A model generated the notes under the pieces. It saw only the letters and a list, made by a program, of their open reading frames with translations, did no database searches and was not told where the DNA came from. The translations under genes and the position numbers were made by a program. A DNA stretch of 64,000 nt. It comes from Casuarius casuarius. Lineage: Eukaryota > Chordata > Aves > Casuariiformes > Casuariidae. Shown here piece after piece: positions 1 to 13,489 of this stretch (the first letter of the stretch is position 1; each line of letters begins with the position of its first letter). The stretch is taken from the NCBI GenBank assembly GCA_003342895.1, contig PTFA01000005.1:5175909-5239908 (forward strand), written 5' to 3'.

Positions 1-79
1 TCTCCTTCAGAGCTGACCACAGGGCAACAAGTCTAATTCACTGCAATGTTCAAGACTTCCAAATTTTCGCACTAGATAT

Positions 80-1790
80 AAGAGGAACCATCTTTGGTCA
101 AACCTAAGATCCCTCTGGTTCAGTACCCGGTTTCTGACAACGGCCAATATCAGGTGTTTAGAGAAGCACAGGCACAGATTGGGTGATCCTTCCCCTGACA
201 TATTCCAGCCCCAGTTTCCAGTAATCAGTAGTTTAAGGACTTCCTGAGCTAGAAGCTGCTTCCAGACCTTAATGCTTAATAGCCTCTAATGGCTCTTTAC
301 TCCAGGAATGTGTTGGTCTTTCTCTGAACCCATTTATACTCTTGGTCTCCACAGCAGCCTATGTAATGAGCTCTACAATTTAATTCTGGGCACTGTAAAG
401 TACTTCCTTCTGTCTGATTTAAAAATTCTGCTTGATAATTTAATTGGTGTATCATATTGTGAGGAACAGTGAGTAATCATTTGCCTCTCTACACCTTCTG
501 TGATTTTATGAGTCTCTACTGTATATCCCTTCATTTGTCTTTTTTTCCCCCCAAGTGGAAGCATCCTAGGCTGTTTAGGCTTTTGCTGATGCTGGAGCTG
601 TTCTATGCCTGCCAACCTTGATATCCTTTTCTAGCTCGATTATGTATTTGAGGTAGGATTTCCCAAACTGGGAGAAGTATCCAATATGTGGCCGCACCAC
701 AGGTTTATACGGTGGTACCATCATACTTTCTGCTTTGTTCTCTTTTCCTTGTATTCCAAACCTTCTGCTTGCCTTTGTGATCACTGCAAACACCAAATTA
801 ATCTTTTCATAGGAGTACACATAATTATCCAAAGATCCCTTTCCTGAGTGCTAATTGCTAATATGAAGTCCAAACTTTTAAAAACTTCTTCAAACTTCTT
901 TCCCCCTCTATGTACACTATTTTGCCTTCAATCTCACTTTCGCTCAATATCATAAGATCCTTCTGCAAGTTTTCACAGTCAGCCTGTGCACACCCTGACT
1001 AATTTTGCATCAGCAGCAAGCTCCCCCCCCCAGTTTGCTCTCTTTCTCAGGCCACTTGCAAGTGTGTTGAGGAGCACTGCTCCCACCACAGATCCCCAGC
1101 GGTCCCCCACAGGTAAACACCCTCCCCAGTGAAAACCACCCACTGATTGCTAACCACCCTGTTGCTTGCTATGTTTTAACTGTTATTTAGCCAGGTGAAG
1201 ACCATCCCTTTTAGCCTTAGTTTCTGTACTAGCCTTTGGTGAGACTTTGATGGAAACTTTCTGGAAACCTGTGTGCACTCCCTTGGCGAGACAGCCCTCA
1301 TTCACGGGGCTCGTGCCTGTATCAGGCATTTCTGTGAGACTCACGAGTCCTAGCTGCCTTGAGAAAAACAGGGCTGACTCTCCTCCAGCACATCACGATC
1401 AATTGTTTGTTTACTAATTCTGCATTTTATCTGCAGTTCTACAAGTTTCCCTGACAGAGAGAGATTAAAACTTACTGCTGGGTAGCATCAAGGAGCACTC
1501 TGTGGCCCCTACGCAACTACTCCGTTCCTCAGGGACTGGGGCTGATTTAAGAGAGAGTTTACACAGCTCTGTTAGCAATTTCTTATTTGACTTCCTTCAG
1601 AACAGCTAGCAAAACTGAATCCTAGAGATTAGTTACTGGCTCTTTTGTCAATGTGGCCATAAGCCTCTTGCTTTAACCCTCTCATTTTCCTTGGGTTCAT
1701 CCACACAAAGAGCAGCTCAGCCTGGGACACTCTTGGACATCCTCTGTAGTGAACCATTCATTATTCACAATTCAAATTCAATTGGCACTG
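80..1790 (-). repeat. CR1: CR1 LINE, long 3' portion (old, degenerate)
   Basis: Read on the plus strand, this is the reverse complement of a CR1 3' region, in order: the terminal block (around 90-200, a 'tggtcaaacc ... ggccaatatcaggtg' pattern), the 'taatagcct' block near 275, a long 3'-UTR stretch, then reverse-transcriptase-derived blocks near 660-720 (like 'gtgtgggcgtaccatgg'), 950-990, 1080-1110 ('cagatccccagcggtcccc'), 1230-1280 ('gcctttggtgag') and 1540-1610 ('ctgatttaa ... ttccttcagaac'). The block order matches the old CR1 group I know from turtles and crocodilians. Divergence is high: the frame is broken throughout and no reverse transcriptase could be made. The 5' end is missing, as is usual for CR1, because reverse transcription stops early. 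Boundaries are good to about 30 bp. No target duplication is expected, and none was seen. Confidence 0.85.
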
Positions 1791-4631
1791 AAGAGAAATA
1801 TATCTTTCAAAACTCCTCATGAAACACCTGTCTGTGCACGTGCCACTGCCTGCTGCCCAGTAAATCAGGGTACAGACGAGCAGAGATGAGGGTAGGGGCT
1901 TCCAGGCCACCAGGCATCAGCGTCTCAGAGACCCCAAAGGAGCCTCTCCTCCTCCCTCTCACTCCATCCCTGCATGGGCACAAGCCAGACAAATTTGCAC
2001 AGAAACCAGTGCACCCCTGTGAAACGCTGCAGCTCTGACCAGCTCTCTTCTCAGTCTCAGGCCTGGCCCTCCTCCAGCTGACAGGCAGCTCATGTCCACT
2101 AGAGGCAGAGCTGGAGACAATCAAACAAGTTGCCACTAATGATCTAATTAAGGATTTCAAGCAACAACCCCAAAGAGGAGAGGTAACTACAGTACATCAG
2201 CTCCTGAGTGAGCAAGTGAGTTCTGCTAGGAGCTTTCAAGTCCTCATTCTCCATATTCAGCTCATACTGATCAGGTGTCAGACCAAAAAGAGCCACTTAG
2301 ACGTTCTGTCACTATCTTCAGGAATAAAGTAACAATTTTGGTAAAGTGATACATAGGAATCTTTTGAGTGGAAATAAGAGGAAAAACACAAGGAACATAA
2401 GACACCTGCAGAAAGTCTGATCAACCTGACAGAGACGAAGAATCTCTACCAGATGCCCTCATCCATTCTGAGTCAACTTGCAGTTCACATCTGCTCCCAC
2501 ATTCCGCACATGAAGGAATATTTGTTTCAAAGAAAATTTTTGGTATCTTTGCTCCCCAAACTCCAGGTACAAAAGTGGCAGATTATCTTCTCCATCCCAG
2601 AATGACAGAATAGATTTATGAAACAGGTTATGTATTAAACAAGGCATGCACAAATTGTATCCTGATTATGCGTTTGCAGTTTCTTAAATACAGGTATGGA
2701 AATCATCATTGCCCTACAGTTATACTTGAAGCTAAGATTACCATCAAAATAGCACAAGTCAATCAGAGTAGTGCAAATACCAGCCAAGAATCTCTAACAT
2801 ATAAATTTAATTTTTTGTGTTCTCTGTTCAGCTTCACCAGTAGGCATATATGAAGTGCCAGATTTTAACCTTATGGAAAGTAAATTATAGATTCAATTAG
2901 ATCCAGAACAGTGCTAAGTTCCTCAATTGCTTAAATCCATCTTACATGAAGAGTTTATCTTCTTAGAAGTTAGTAAAAGCACCTACCTTCTTCTTGATCC
3001 CTATCAAGGAGACCAATATTAATGCCTAGACCTATAAACACTTAGGAGTCTACACTGCATTGAAATCAGCACAACTTCATTCCTACATGCCTTCATCAGT
3101 CAGATCCTGGGTTCAGCAAATTTCCCTGAAACCTCTGTAATACTTATCAGCTGCAATGTAAAAACTGAAAACACCTAATGCGGGAGTTAGATCCAGGAGT
3201 TAGATCCTTAATCATAAGAAAAAGTCAAACAAAATCATGTAGAGTTCTCTGTCCTAACACAGCCCAGTTTTCTAGATATCACTGGATATCAATTTCTTTG
3301 TTTTCCTTCCTTTCAAGGTTGTTTTTTTTTCCCCCTTTGCTCTTAGTTTATTCTCTAGTTTTCTCTCTGAATAGGATTATATATCAAGGTTACTTATGGC
3401 AGAAAGCAACCTCATTCTAGTTCCAGCAAGGTCCCTGTCAATCTTTTGTTTCATGTTCTATTTCTGAAAAAATATGTATTAATGTGATGATTCTCCTTCC
3501 CAGAGAAAATGACAGTACTTGGAGGACTCCTTGTAGTAACAGAAAATTCAACATAAATTTGGGCACGAAGGAAAGGAAAAAGTGATACTAGTGGTGATCC
3601 AAAAAAAGATGAAGAGTATCTTTTTCCTGGCGTTCGCCAAGGAGGAGATTAACAAAGAAGCCTAGGAAAGTGGAAAAGAATACAAATGCTTTCTTTTCTT
3701 TGATTTATTTTTGCAGCAATCAAAAACAATATGTTTGGTAAGGGCATTTTTTAGCTTTTAGCTTTCAAAGCTGTGAATGCCAGGATACAGGTCTGTTGCA
3801 GGCAAACTTACCATATCATTGCATCAAAATACATCTCAAATCTCGCCCAGTTGTTCCCTCTTTCTTATTTCTACTGAGAAACTGTGTCATATTTCCATTC
3901 CTCTGATCATTAAAATCTTTTTCTAATTTTCATCCTACACATATTCCCTGCTAAATCTTCCTTAAATTACTATTAGGATTCACATTTCATCCAAAGAGTG
4001 AAAATTAGATTGAACCTACAAGTTATGATTTTTGTATCATCTTCTCCAGAATACTAGAAAGTCTTGCTTTAGAAATCTTTAAACCTTGGTCAAAAACTAT
4101 TAGTTCAGATCATATTAGGACAGAGATACTCAGAGGGAATTTGAAGCTCACATTTTAAAGATTCTGGAATCTATTGAGTAACTGGGATGATAAAATTTAA
4201 TCACTGTCTTTCCAAGTAAGCAATGAGGAATGCTGAGGATCTCTGAATCCAGATGACTTCCAACTGCATCACTGACTGGATATCAGAATTGATTTGTTTT
4301 CACTAGTTCCAAAAGCAAATAAGTCTGACATGAAATATCTTCATGGCACTATGTTTGATTCAGACAGATTCATGGCATATTCAAGAACCTGTGTCCTGTA
4401 CTTCAAGTATAGACAGTAAATGATGACAGCAAATTGGATAGAGATGAATATGGTATGGTTATAATATTTTTCTTCTTTACTGTATGCTAAAATAATATAT
4501 ATTGATTTTTGAAAGGGGTGCAGATATTCCATGATATTGCTCAGCCAGCCAGGAGAAGACAAGAAAGGTTTGTGTTTTTCAGAGTACTCCTTAGTGGCAT
4601 CAAATATTCTTCTTTTGATTTGTAACACAAA

Positions 4632-4670
4632 GGGGGGGGGGGGAGATACACAGAGACAGAGAGAGAGGGA
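4632..4670. repeat. G12 homopolymer followed by GA-rich tract
   Basis: Twelve consecutive G followed by an 'agatacacagagacagagag' type purine-rich tract. It is a simple repeat and its length is likely unreliable in assembly. Confidence 0.9.
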
Positions 4671-7600
4671 GTGGAACTACATTCTCAGCAGTCTGGGACA
4701 GCAAAGGAGAAAAAAGTAAAAGTGATTTCTATTTTTATTTTTTTAAAACATTGGCATTGAAAATGTTTTCTTTCCTCTTTCAGATGCTGGCACATTGCTT
4801 TCAAAAATAAACCAATTTAAGGTAATTTCTCCATTAGACCAGGATCCTCAGCTGATATAAACTATTTACACAAGCTGAAATGTCATTATGACTCAAGAGC
4901 TATATGGCCTTAAAAAACTATATAATGAAGTATTCTGATTTTCTTTCCTACAAATCAAATGCGTGCCTTGTTGCTTGCACTGTAAGCAATAGGTGGTCCT
5001 ACAAATATAAGTTTTTTGACTCTATCTCCATGTCTCTAAATCATCAAGTATCTTTCTCTTTCTTTTGTTTGTATAGTTTCTTCCTTGAAAATGGAATCAG
5101 AAATTCTTACTCCCCCTTCCACATTTTTTCTCCATTTAGGAAATAAGGGTCTCGCAGGGGTTAGAAATAAAAATCTTCTTTTTCTGAGTGTGCAAACAAA
5201 ATTGGAAATAGGTAATAAAGATCCATACTCATTAGTCAACTAAACAATACTTAAAAAAAAAAAAAGAACTCTGTTTTATACCAGAAGAATTTTGTTACCA
5301 ACTACAATACAAGAATCAAGTTCTCTTCCTCCAACTTCCACAAACACATGGGAACCAAGGAATGATTCAGAGCCAAAGCAAGCTTTACAACAACCCAAAT
5401 AACAATTTTTCTAACAAAAGATGTCAGCAGAACAGTACAGAAATACATTCTCCCTGAAAAGCAAGCTAGACTTGTGAATTCCAAACACCAGTTTTACAGA
5501 AAGAAGAGAGTCTAGATAAAATAGCAGGGAAGGGCATTAAGAGAGCTGAGACTTGCCTGCACAGAGCTTGGCCGGGGGCAGGTGGGGTGACTACATTTAC
5601 TTTTCCTTATAGTGACACTTGAGAATGGCAGATAAAGAGTAAGCCTATCACTCAATAAGCGAGAAAGGAAGCTTAGAAACTCAAGATATGACAAAACATT
5701 TATCCCCCCACCCTTCCTCCCCATTCCTGTATGGGATATAAAGACAGACACACATGCGAAAATTCACCCTTGGCGTTTTAATTCACTCTTCATCCAACAA
5801 AGACTATGTAGTTCAATGACAAACACTACTTTGCCTGGAAACTCCTATATTTTAAGCACCTGGAAGAACAGGCTCCTAATTCCTGCCAAGGCCTGTGGCC
5901 GAGAGCACAGGACAAGCACTGCCAAACTCCAGCCCCCTCCCTACACCTTCGCCCTCCTCCCACTTCGTCAGGTTGGTGGGTATGCCTCCGACCAAGTCCC
6001 AGGGAGCAGGCTCCTACCCACCACTCTTGATTCCTGTATTCGAAACCAACTGAAAGAGTGTAGCAGAAGGAAGAGAAAAAGGATATATCACAGCAAGGAA
6101 AAAGCAAAATTAGAAACCAAATGAAGGTTTCCCAGCAAGTCTCTGTGTTGCAGCCTGTTCCTGGGGGCCCCAACCAAAGCTCATCCAGTTCAACGAACAG
6201 GTTTCCAATTACTTATAACAAGTTTCAGGATCAAACAGTAGAGACTTAAGGAGAGATCTTTGGGTCTTTACACAAAGCAAAATTTTCTTTTTGGCTCATG
6301 AGACTTCTATCTAAACAAGGAATGAGGGATCTGGGTAGCAGAAATAATTCATGATAGATCATCACCTTCACCCCCTGGCAACTGACTGGCAATTCAGAAA
6401 TGAGCAAAAAATAAGTACACCTGATGTCACACCTGAGGCAACAAGGTTCCCTCCCCCTTCACTACATGGAAAGTTGAAGACTTATGAAACAGCTTAAAAT
6501 AAACTTCTAGAAACTGGAGGAGAAACAGAGAAGGACTTGAGTCAGAGAGGAATTAACCTCAGAACACTCAGCATGTTTATAAAATATAAATTCATACTCA
6601 TTTAGTCCTAATAAAATATGAGTTATCTACCCAAAATACTTACATTCTAAATGCTTTTTTGATAGATTGATTTTTGAATGGTTACACTTAACACTACAGT
6701 TGACTCTGTACTGAACCTTTACATTTCTGCCTGTAGGAACATTTCACATCAAATCAAGAAAACAAAATATTCCGTGTCACGTAACATTACATAGCTCACT
6801 GGAATTATATTGAGGGCCTGCTGCCTTCGGCATGCAATAGTATGGTGCCTAGTGAGGGTACAAGGCGCTAGCAGCCAGGAGGGACCCCACTGGCCCCCTC
6901 CTAACACCGAGTGATAGCGGGTGGGGACATGCTTGGGTCTGTTTTGACTCTTTGAATAGGAAAGCTTCCAACACAACATTGAGACAAGAAAAGTGCAGCT
7001 GTTACATTGGCTAGAGCAATGATCTTCGTGGCTGAGAAAAAAAAGAGATCTTCAGAGCTCATTAGCAGCTCTGCTGGATCTAATTAAAGAGATGCTGTAA
7101 CTGGAGTCTTTTTTTTGTTTGTTTGTAACTAATTTCAAAGATACTAATTTTTCGCATGATCTGCCCTTTAAACAGTATTTTTTTTCCTTCAGTTAAATTC
7201 CTTTAAAATATACATATGAGGTTTTTCTGCTCCCTTGCTGACTCACCAGTTCCATATAAGCAAGCTAAAAAAGGCAATACAAAGCACTGACAAATGCACA
7301 CAAATGGTGCTCCTCCAGTGTCAGATAAATGCTCACATGCTATGACCTGACAGAAGCCCTCTAACTTCATTGCACCTAGACCAGGGGAAGATCTGGATGT
7401 TAATCTCAGAAGGCAAAACAGCAGGTGGTCTTGATGCTAAAAGGCATGTCGCACTACTTGGACTTTTTTTTTTTTTTCTTTAATCTGAAGAAGAGATTTT
7501 GAGAGTACGTAAGAGACTTCTAATGACAGGCCCTTAGCTCCTGCATTACTGTATTATTCGTTTACTGAAATCATTTGTAGAGAAAAACTAATTTGAAATG

Positions 7601-9328
7601 GAATCACTGAACATGAAGACCATGGGATGAAAGCAAAATAGTATCTGTTCATGCCTTCTTTTTATTATGAAAGAGCAACACCAGTTTCTGAGACTTCTTT
7701 TTATCAGTGAACATTAAGATGTGAAGATAAGTGACAGCAGAGGAGATTAAAATCCTTTACCACAAAATTAACAGAACAACAGGTATCCACAGTACAAACA
7801 TCCTGCCCACTTTTACTTTGAAGTGCCTCACCCGCAGTGCAGAAGTCATACCCGTAGCAGTAGGAAAGCAGGTCAGTCTCCAAACCCAATCCATCTTTTA
7901 CCTTATCTTCTCCTGGGGCTTTCAACAAGAGGGCAAGTGCCTTTTTCCTCCTGCACACAATAAAAATATCTGTTCCTAAGATATTTCCCCATTTGGCCTG
8001 TGTGGAATGCTGCTTCATTCTACAGTGACACATAACTGGATAGTCATTAAAAGATAGCATTTTCAGCCAGGACTAACTCTTGTTGGTTTAAAATCAGTGA
8101 GAGAGCGGACTCCTCATCACACCTTCAGCTGTCACTCTCTCCCCATAAAATAATTAGAAGAATATATATACTCCTCTTACTTAACACTAAGTAGCATTTT
8201 TTCTTGAAAAGTAGTTTAATTACATTTGCCACTCTGAAAGCAGAATAAGGTTCAAAAAATAAACATACTGGATCCCCCCACACAGACACTTTAACGTTGC
8301 ATCATCTATTCTTAAAAAACAGATAGTAACCATCTGAAGAATGAAATCACACCTTGACAACAAAATGACCATTCCTATAGGTAACAGGAGCAAAAATATC
8401 CCAAATGCTAGTTGTAGATGACAGATACAGAAGATGCCAGACCAGACTATCATCTGAGAGCTCCATTTCACATGTGTAAATCAAAAGTGATTAAATCTGA
8501 CCTTTTCTTAGCCTGGAAATCCAAATGACTTTAGAACATCTGATCCAATGAGATTGTAATATGTGTACAAAATACATTCAACTGCATGACGACTGTGTTA
8601 GTTATGGTTATGTCTTCTTCTGTCACTTTCCTAGCATTCAAAATTGCACTGATCCACAAGGTATTACACCTCACGAAATCCCTCACAAAAAAAATAATAA
8701 TGGACAGCAAAGATGGATGGAGTGTGCAGGGAAGAAGTATTTTGAATATATGGCTATTGAGATGGTATTGTTACCCCTTTCTAGTAATATTCTGCACAGC
8801 ACAGTTCTACCAAACCAGCTTGCAGTGCCTGAGAATTGGACCCACTGTGTATGAGTCACAGGACAGGAAAATGTGAACCAGGCTATGTGCACATACCCCC
8901 TGGCATGCTAATGCGTCAAGCCGTTCCGTCTTCATTCTCATAGCTACCTTTATCAAAAAAGAGAATGTGTACGGTGAAGCAGATGAGAGAATATGAACAA
9001 ATGCCACATAGCAAAGATAGATAAATCATGAAATGTTAAAGCGAGCATGCTTAATTTCAGCTTTAACTGGGATTAAAGTGTCCTTTTTTTGTATGGATTT
9101 TTGCTGCTCCTATGGTGAACATAATCAGTCAGTTACTGGTGATGATAGGAAAGGTTGCTACTGAAAAACCTGATGGTTAATACAGGCTGAACTGTAGACC
9201 AGAGTTGTTAAATGAAGAAGAGAAGAGAAGAAAGAGCGTGGTGCTGTGTGTATTGCTGACAAAGACTGAGCATACACAAGTAGCTACATCAGCAGTTGGG
9301 AAAGAGACAGGTATTTAAGTTCCTCCAA

Positions 9329-9347
9329 TTTTTTTTTTTTTTTTTTT
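9329..9347. repeat. T19 homopolymer
   Basis: Nineteen uninterrupted T followed by AAA. Simple repeat with no retroposon body recognised on either side. Confidence 0.95.
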
Positions 9348-11406
9348 AAACAAAAAGTACCTAACTAGCAAAGTTAATAGGACTACAAGAACCATCCTTA
9401 TTCGCTCCCCCTCACAGCAGGTTGTCATGACAACTTCGCAGGCACTGCTACTTTGCAACAGCAGTGTTCAGGCTTTCAAGCTATGAAATGCTATTAAAAG
9501 GTTAAGAAAAGTTCCTACAGAGAGAAGTCCACCAGGGAGGCGATTACAACTACCTGTTAGGATCCTTGCAATTACAAGCAAGTAACTTCTGTAAAGCAAA
9601 TACCACGCTAAAATGCTTACATGGGTGAAGTACTGGGCAGCAAGAAAGGAAATCTCCTGTGCAGGAAAGCAAAACAATATGATAAAAAAAAGGTAGATAA
9701 AGTGAAATACTCTTGCCAGTATTTCACCCCAGATTTTCCTCAATACCTTCGCCCTTCCTGTTCCATACTCCTCAAGGTGAGTTGGGATGCCCACTCCTCT
9801 AACACTTGGAGACCCGCAATAACTTGGTCAGAAACAAGAGCCTCAGCTGGCAAATCTGATATAACTGAGGACTTCAGTGAAGCAATACCACTTTGAGACA
9901 TTAGCCACAAATTAGTTGTTCTTAACTAACAACAAATACTAAATCATTTATTTAAAAAGTAATCTCAAGCAAGAACTGAGTAAAAAAAATATTTTAAGCA
10001 CTTTCAGAGAAAATTAAACCACAAGCAAATCTGTCCAATTCTTATTGTTGTTGGGAAGCACATAGACAGAAAGCTTCCATACACAGCAGGAGTTAATAAA
10101 ACATTGTAAACCAACAAAAAAACCCAACAACAACACAGAACACAGAGAAAGACAAATACTTTGTTTATCTGAGAAAATTGCACTGCTTCAACTTAAATGT
10201 GTTTTTAACTGCTTTAGTTATATTAGTCTAAATCAAAATGTGGAAATTACTTCTTAGTAATGCCTTATTGCGATTGTGCTCAAGTCTGTGCCCCATGGAC
10301 TTAACATAACCCAGAAAAGCTTGTCAGAGAGCATGCCTAGAGATGAAGTTGTAGGTGTTTTGAAGTCATTCAATTTATGCTGATACGTAAGTCAAGTAAA
10401 TCTTGCTTAGGAAAGCTCTACGAAAAATGAAACATTAATTTATGTACAATAATAAAAATTGCACTATTTATCATGCAACGAACACTAGCTCAGAGATTCT
10501 CCAGAATCCTCCACATATTTTGTTATTCTGATTGCTTTCTTTTTTAAGGCATCTGGTTGCAAAGAGAAATGTTGAAACCACAGCCCATCTATAATGCAGC
10601 AATGCCTGCCTGAATTTGCAGAGAAACTGATGCAGTAATCTTAGTTATAAAAGGGTCATGATTCAAATGCCAATGACATTACTCCAACACTGTTGACAAT
10701 GCACTGCTAATCAAAGCACACAAGAAAGATGAGGATGAATATCTACACAGTCTATTTGAGTGACTACTCATTTTGAGTAGGCTTTTAAAACAACATTGCT
10801 GGTAGAGGCAGTACTGTAAGTTCCATTTTCTTGACAGGTCAGGATTCAACTTTCAAAGGTTGAGAAATGCTGCATAACTGATGAAGACTGTAATTCCATC
10901 TGGGGGAATGTGATAAATTTGAGTTTTGTTCCTGTGGTCTATCGTGTCACCAGGAACCTTTACCGGAGTTACAAATGTACTATGTGCAGATGAGAGTGCA
11001 CTACCACATCAATAAAATGTTTCATGAGCTTTTCCAGAAGCAGCAGAAGAAAAACAAAGAGCAATTGAACCTTGAGCGAAACTATTTATTCTGATTTATG
11101 AGTTAGAATTGTTACAAATAAGCTGTTGCTTTAGTTAATAGTGTATTTTGGCATTATAAATTAAGTTCATCAGTAACTAAAACATCTTTACAATACTATG
11201 ATTTGTGAAATTTCATTTCTATAATGCTATTCATAGTGGTAGATTTCAAAATGCATTAGAAAGCCATAAGCATTATAAGCCAGCATGATCTGGAGGTGAA
11301 CTAATACAGATATCATGCCTCAGCCACAATTTTTTCCCAGCTCTGGACCTCAGAATTAGCTTTGGTCAGAGCAGCTAATATTTTAATCAGGTGCTAAGGA
11401 TAAGGA

Positions 11407-11422
11407 TTTTTTTTTTTTTTTT
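11407..11422. repeat. T16 homopolymer
   Basis: Sixteen uninterrupted T in otherwise ordinary sequence. Confidence 0.95.
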
Positions 11423-12159
11423 AATAGAAATAAAAGGAATTTGCCTTCATATCCCATGTGAATGACTGCATCCTAGTTTTAGGGCAAGACCTTGACCTTC
11501 TAATTTATATATGACCTTTTTCTGGAACAACTTTCGCTTCAGTGTTTTCACATTTGCTGGCTTCAAATCAAAGTAAGATTGGAAAGATGGAGATCAAAAT
11601 GAGAAGGAAAAGGACTAACAGTTATTTTCTGAGAAATACTTCTAGGGACTATCTATGGGAGAAGCAAAGAAATTATTTGACACCCTCACATACATCCACT
11701 CACTAGCATTACCTTCTTCCCAAAACAATCTGAAAAATGGACTTCATATTGAGCTAATTACCCCCAATTGTGCTGCTCACCAACCTCGTCTCTTCCAACA
11801 AATTGGTCTGAAAGAGAGATACTGACATGAAAGTGAGGCGAGACTCTATACAGAGGGAACTAGACTAACTAGAAACTTATGGAGGAAGTAGGTTATGCTG
11901 AAGTAAGAGATCCATCACAGGTGCTCTGAGCCTCTCCCCGCTTTCCCCACATTTAGGAATTTCCCTGCGTTGCACTGAGGATCTAGTGACAAGTCTGGTG
12001 CTAGTCCCCCCAGATGGAATATTTCTGCCCAGACACCTACACAGCCCTATCTTTTAATAATTAAAAAAACATCCCTGACAGTGAAATAAAAGCAAATATG
12101 CTCACCACCCTTGGTTCAGCTCCATATGTGATGTCCTACATACAGGGAGCTCAAAGTAA

Positions 12160-12300
12160 AATTACATAACCTCACTTCACAGATAAGGTCCAGAGAGGCA
12201 AAACGTGACTTTGTCAAGGTCGCACTGTAAGAGGGGGAATGAGATCAAAACAAAATTAGAACTACTGCTGAATCCAAAGCCACCTCTATGTTCTCATTTT
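12160..12300 (-). repeat. MIR: MIR/CORE-SINE relic
   Basis: The plus strand carries the reverse complement of the MIR core and flank in order: 'ttcacagataagg', 'agagaggca', 'gtgactttgtcaaggtcgcac', then 'gaatccaaagccacctctatg'. These correspond to the familiar MIR words for 'cagatgaggaaactg', 'agagaggttaag', 'gacttgcccaaggtcacac' and 'actccaaagcccatgctct'. The tRNA-derived head is not recognisable. MIR is an ancient amniote SINE family and such relics are sparse in birds. Confidence 0.7.
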
Positions 12301-13134
12301 ACTATTTATAGGTGATATATCATGCAGGTATCTTGTCATGTTTTTGGTTTAATTATCTATACTGCTCCTTTGACACACTGGCAAGAGAGCAAAGGGACAT
12401 TATAGACATAGTTCTCATTATTCCAGATTGGTTTTAATATTTGCAATTGGAGAGTTTTCTGAAGGTTGTGACAGAAACAAATAAAGTTCAGATGCGGGAT
12501 AAGCAGGAATGGCTTCTATTCAAGCAGAGGGAGAAAGAGAAGAGATTTTAAAAATATCAGACCAGAGATTCTTCTCAGCTGTAGAAAAGCTGTGGTGGTT
12601 TTTAAGGGGAACGAAGGAAAAGTGTGATGTGAAAATCTTTGATTGAACCAGGCTTCACCTAGTAGGAACATTATCATCAACATTGATTAGATCAGCATTT
12701 TAGCCCTCAACTAAAGAAACTGAGTTAAGAACTTATAGTTAAGCCTTTTCTACTTCATCCTTTATTTTGCATTTGTGCTTTCCATCCTTCCATGCATTGT
12801 ACCTGTTACCAAGTATGCTATAAGGTGTTCTGTCTTTTGTAGTAAATCTATTGCAAATACCTAAAATATAAGATATATATAAAGCCTAAGCATTGACAGT
12901 ATTATAATTATTATATATTTAAATATTAAATTCCATAACGTCATCATATCTCTTTCACTAAATAGCTACCAATACTGACAAATAACAACGAAAACCCTCT
13001 GTTTGTCTACAGGCTTCCTTAGACACTAAACAGTGCAAAAAATCAAGTCATTTAGACATAAATCTTGCACCAGCAAATACATGAGCATAATGAATTAAAA
13101 AAAAGTTTACATGACCTTGTTCATCCACCAGCTA

Positions 13135-13258
13135 AAGTAGGACTAATATTTTCAGTAGTTCAGGGATTTATCTTGTCTAGTTTTAACTTTCTTAAGTGAT
13201 GAGAGTCCCATCATTTCCCTTGGGAATCTAATCCACAGGCTAACAACTCTCTAGGACA
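13135..13258 (-). repeat. CR1: CR1 3'-UTR fragment
   Basis: The run 'gggatttatcttgtctag', an A/T-rich spacer, 'agtgatgagagtcc', 'cttgggaatc' and 'ccacaggctaac' follows the order of the antisense 3'-UTR of one CR1 subgroup ('...tcttgtctagatttg...tccagtgatgga...'). It is short and diverged. Similarity fades after about 13258, where a different dyad-symmetric repeat begins. Confidence 0.55.
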
Positions 13259-13267
13259 AATCCAAGC

Positions 13268-13325
13268 TGTTGTAAACTGGCCTAGTTCCATGGACTTCAG
13301 CGTAGCTAGCCTGATTTTCACCAAA
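13268..13325. repeat. Short dyad-symmetric interspersed repeat
   Basis: The sequence starts 'gttgtaaactggcctag', has 'ccatggacttcagcg' at its centre and ends 'agcctgattttcacc', forming an imperfect palindrome (left 'gtaaactggcctag', right complement 'gtgaaaatcaggctag'). It resembles a widespread sauropsid repeat with a 'gtaaattggcatagctcc...' arm that I know only by pattern, not by a secure family name. It lies directly beside a CR1 fragment, so it could be part of a composite. Confidence 0.4.
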
Positions 13326-13489
13326 TGATATGTTTGTTACAGGATTAGAGAGTGAAGAAGAGTTAAATGTCATCCATTTTTATAACTGTCCACCTTGTCT
13401 AACACAGTATCTTTTATAACATTTCAGAACTTTAGGTTCCTTTGTTTTAAACACTTAAACAGGAGACAAAATGATACTCAATAAAGGAC

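Larger units (their letters stand above)
1800..12150. other. Non-coding stretch, no recognised gene
   Basis: About 10 kb in which I recognise no exon, RNA gene or dated repeat. Open frames are short and lie on both strands. Local structure is limited to homopolymers (G12 at 4632-4643, A13 at 5253-5265, T14 at 7464-7477, T19 at 9329-9347, T16 at 11407-11422) and a near-tandem 12-mer 'ggagttagatcc' at about 3183-3207. The 10.5-10.8 kb stretch has the even, repeat-free texture often seen in conserved non-coding elements, but this cannot be judged without an alignment. Confidence 0.6.
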
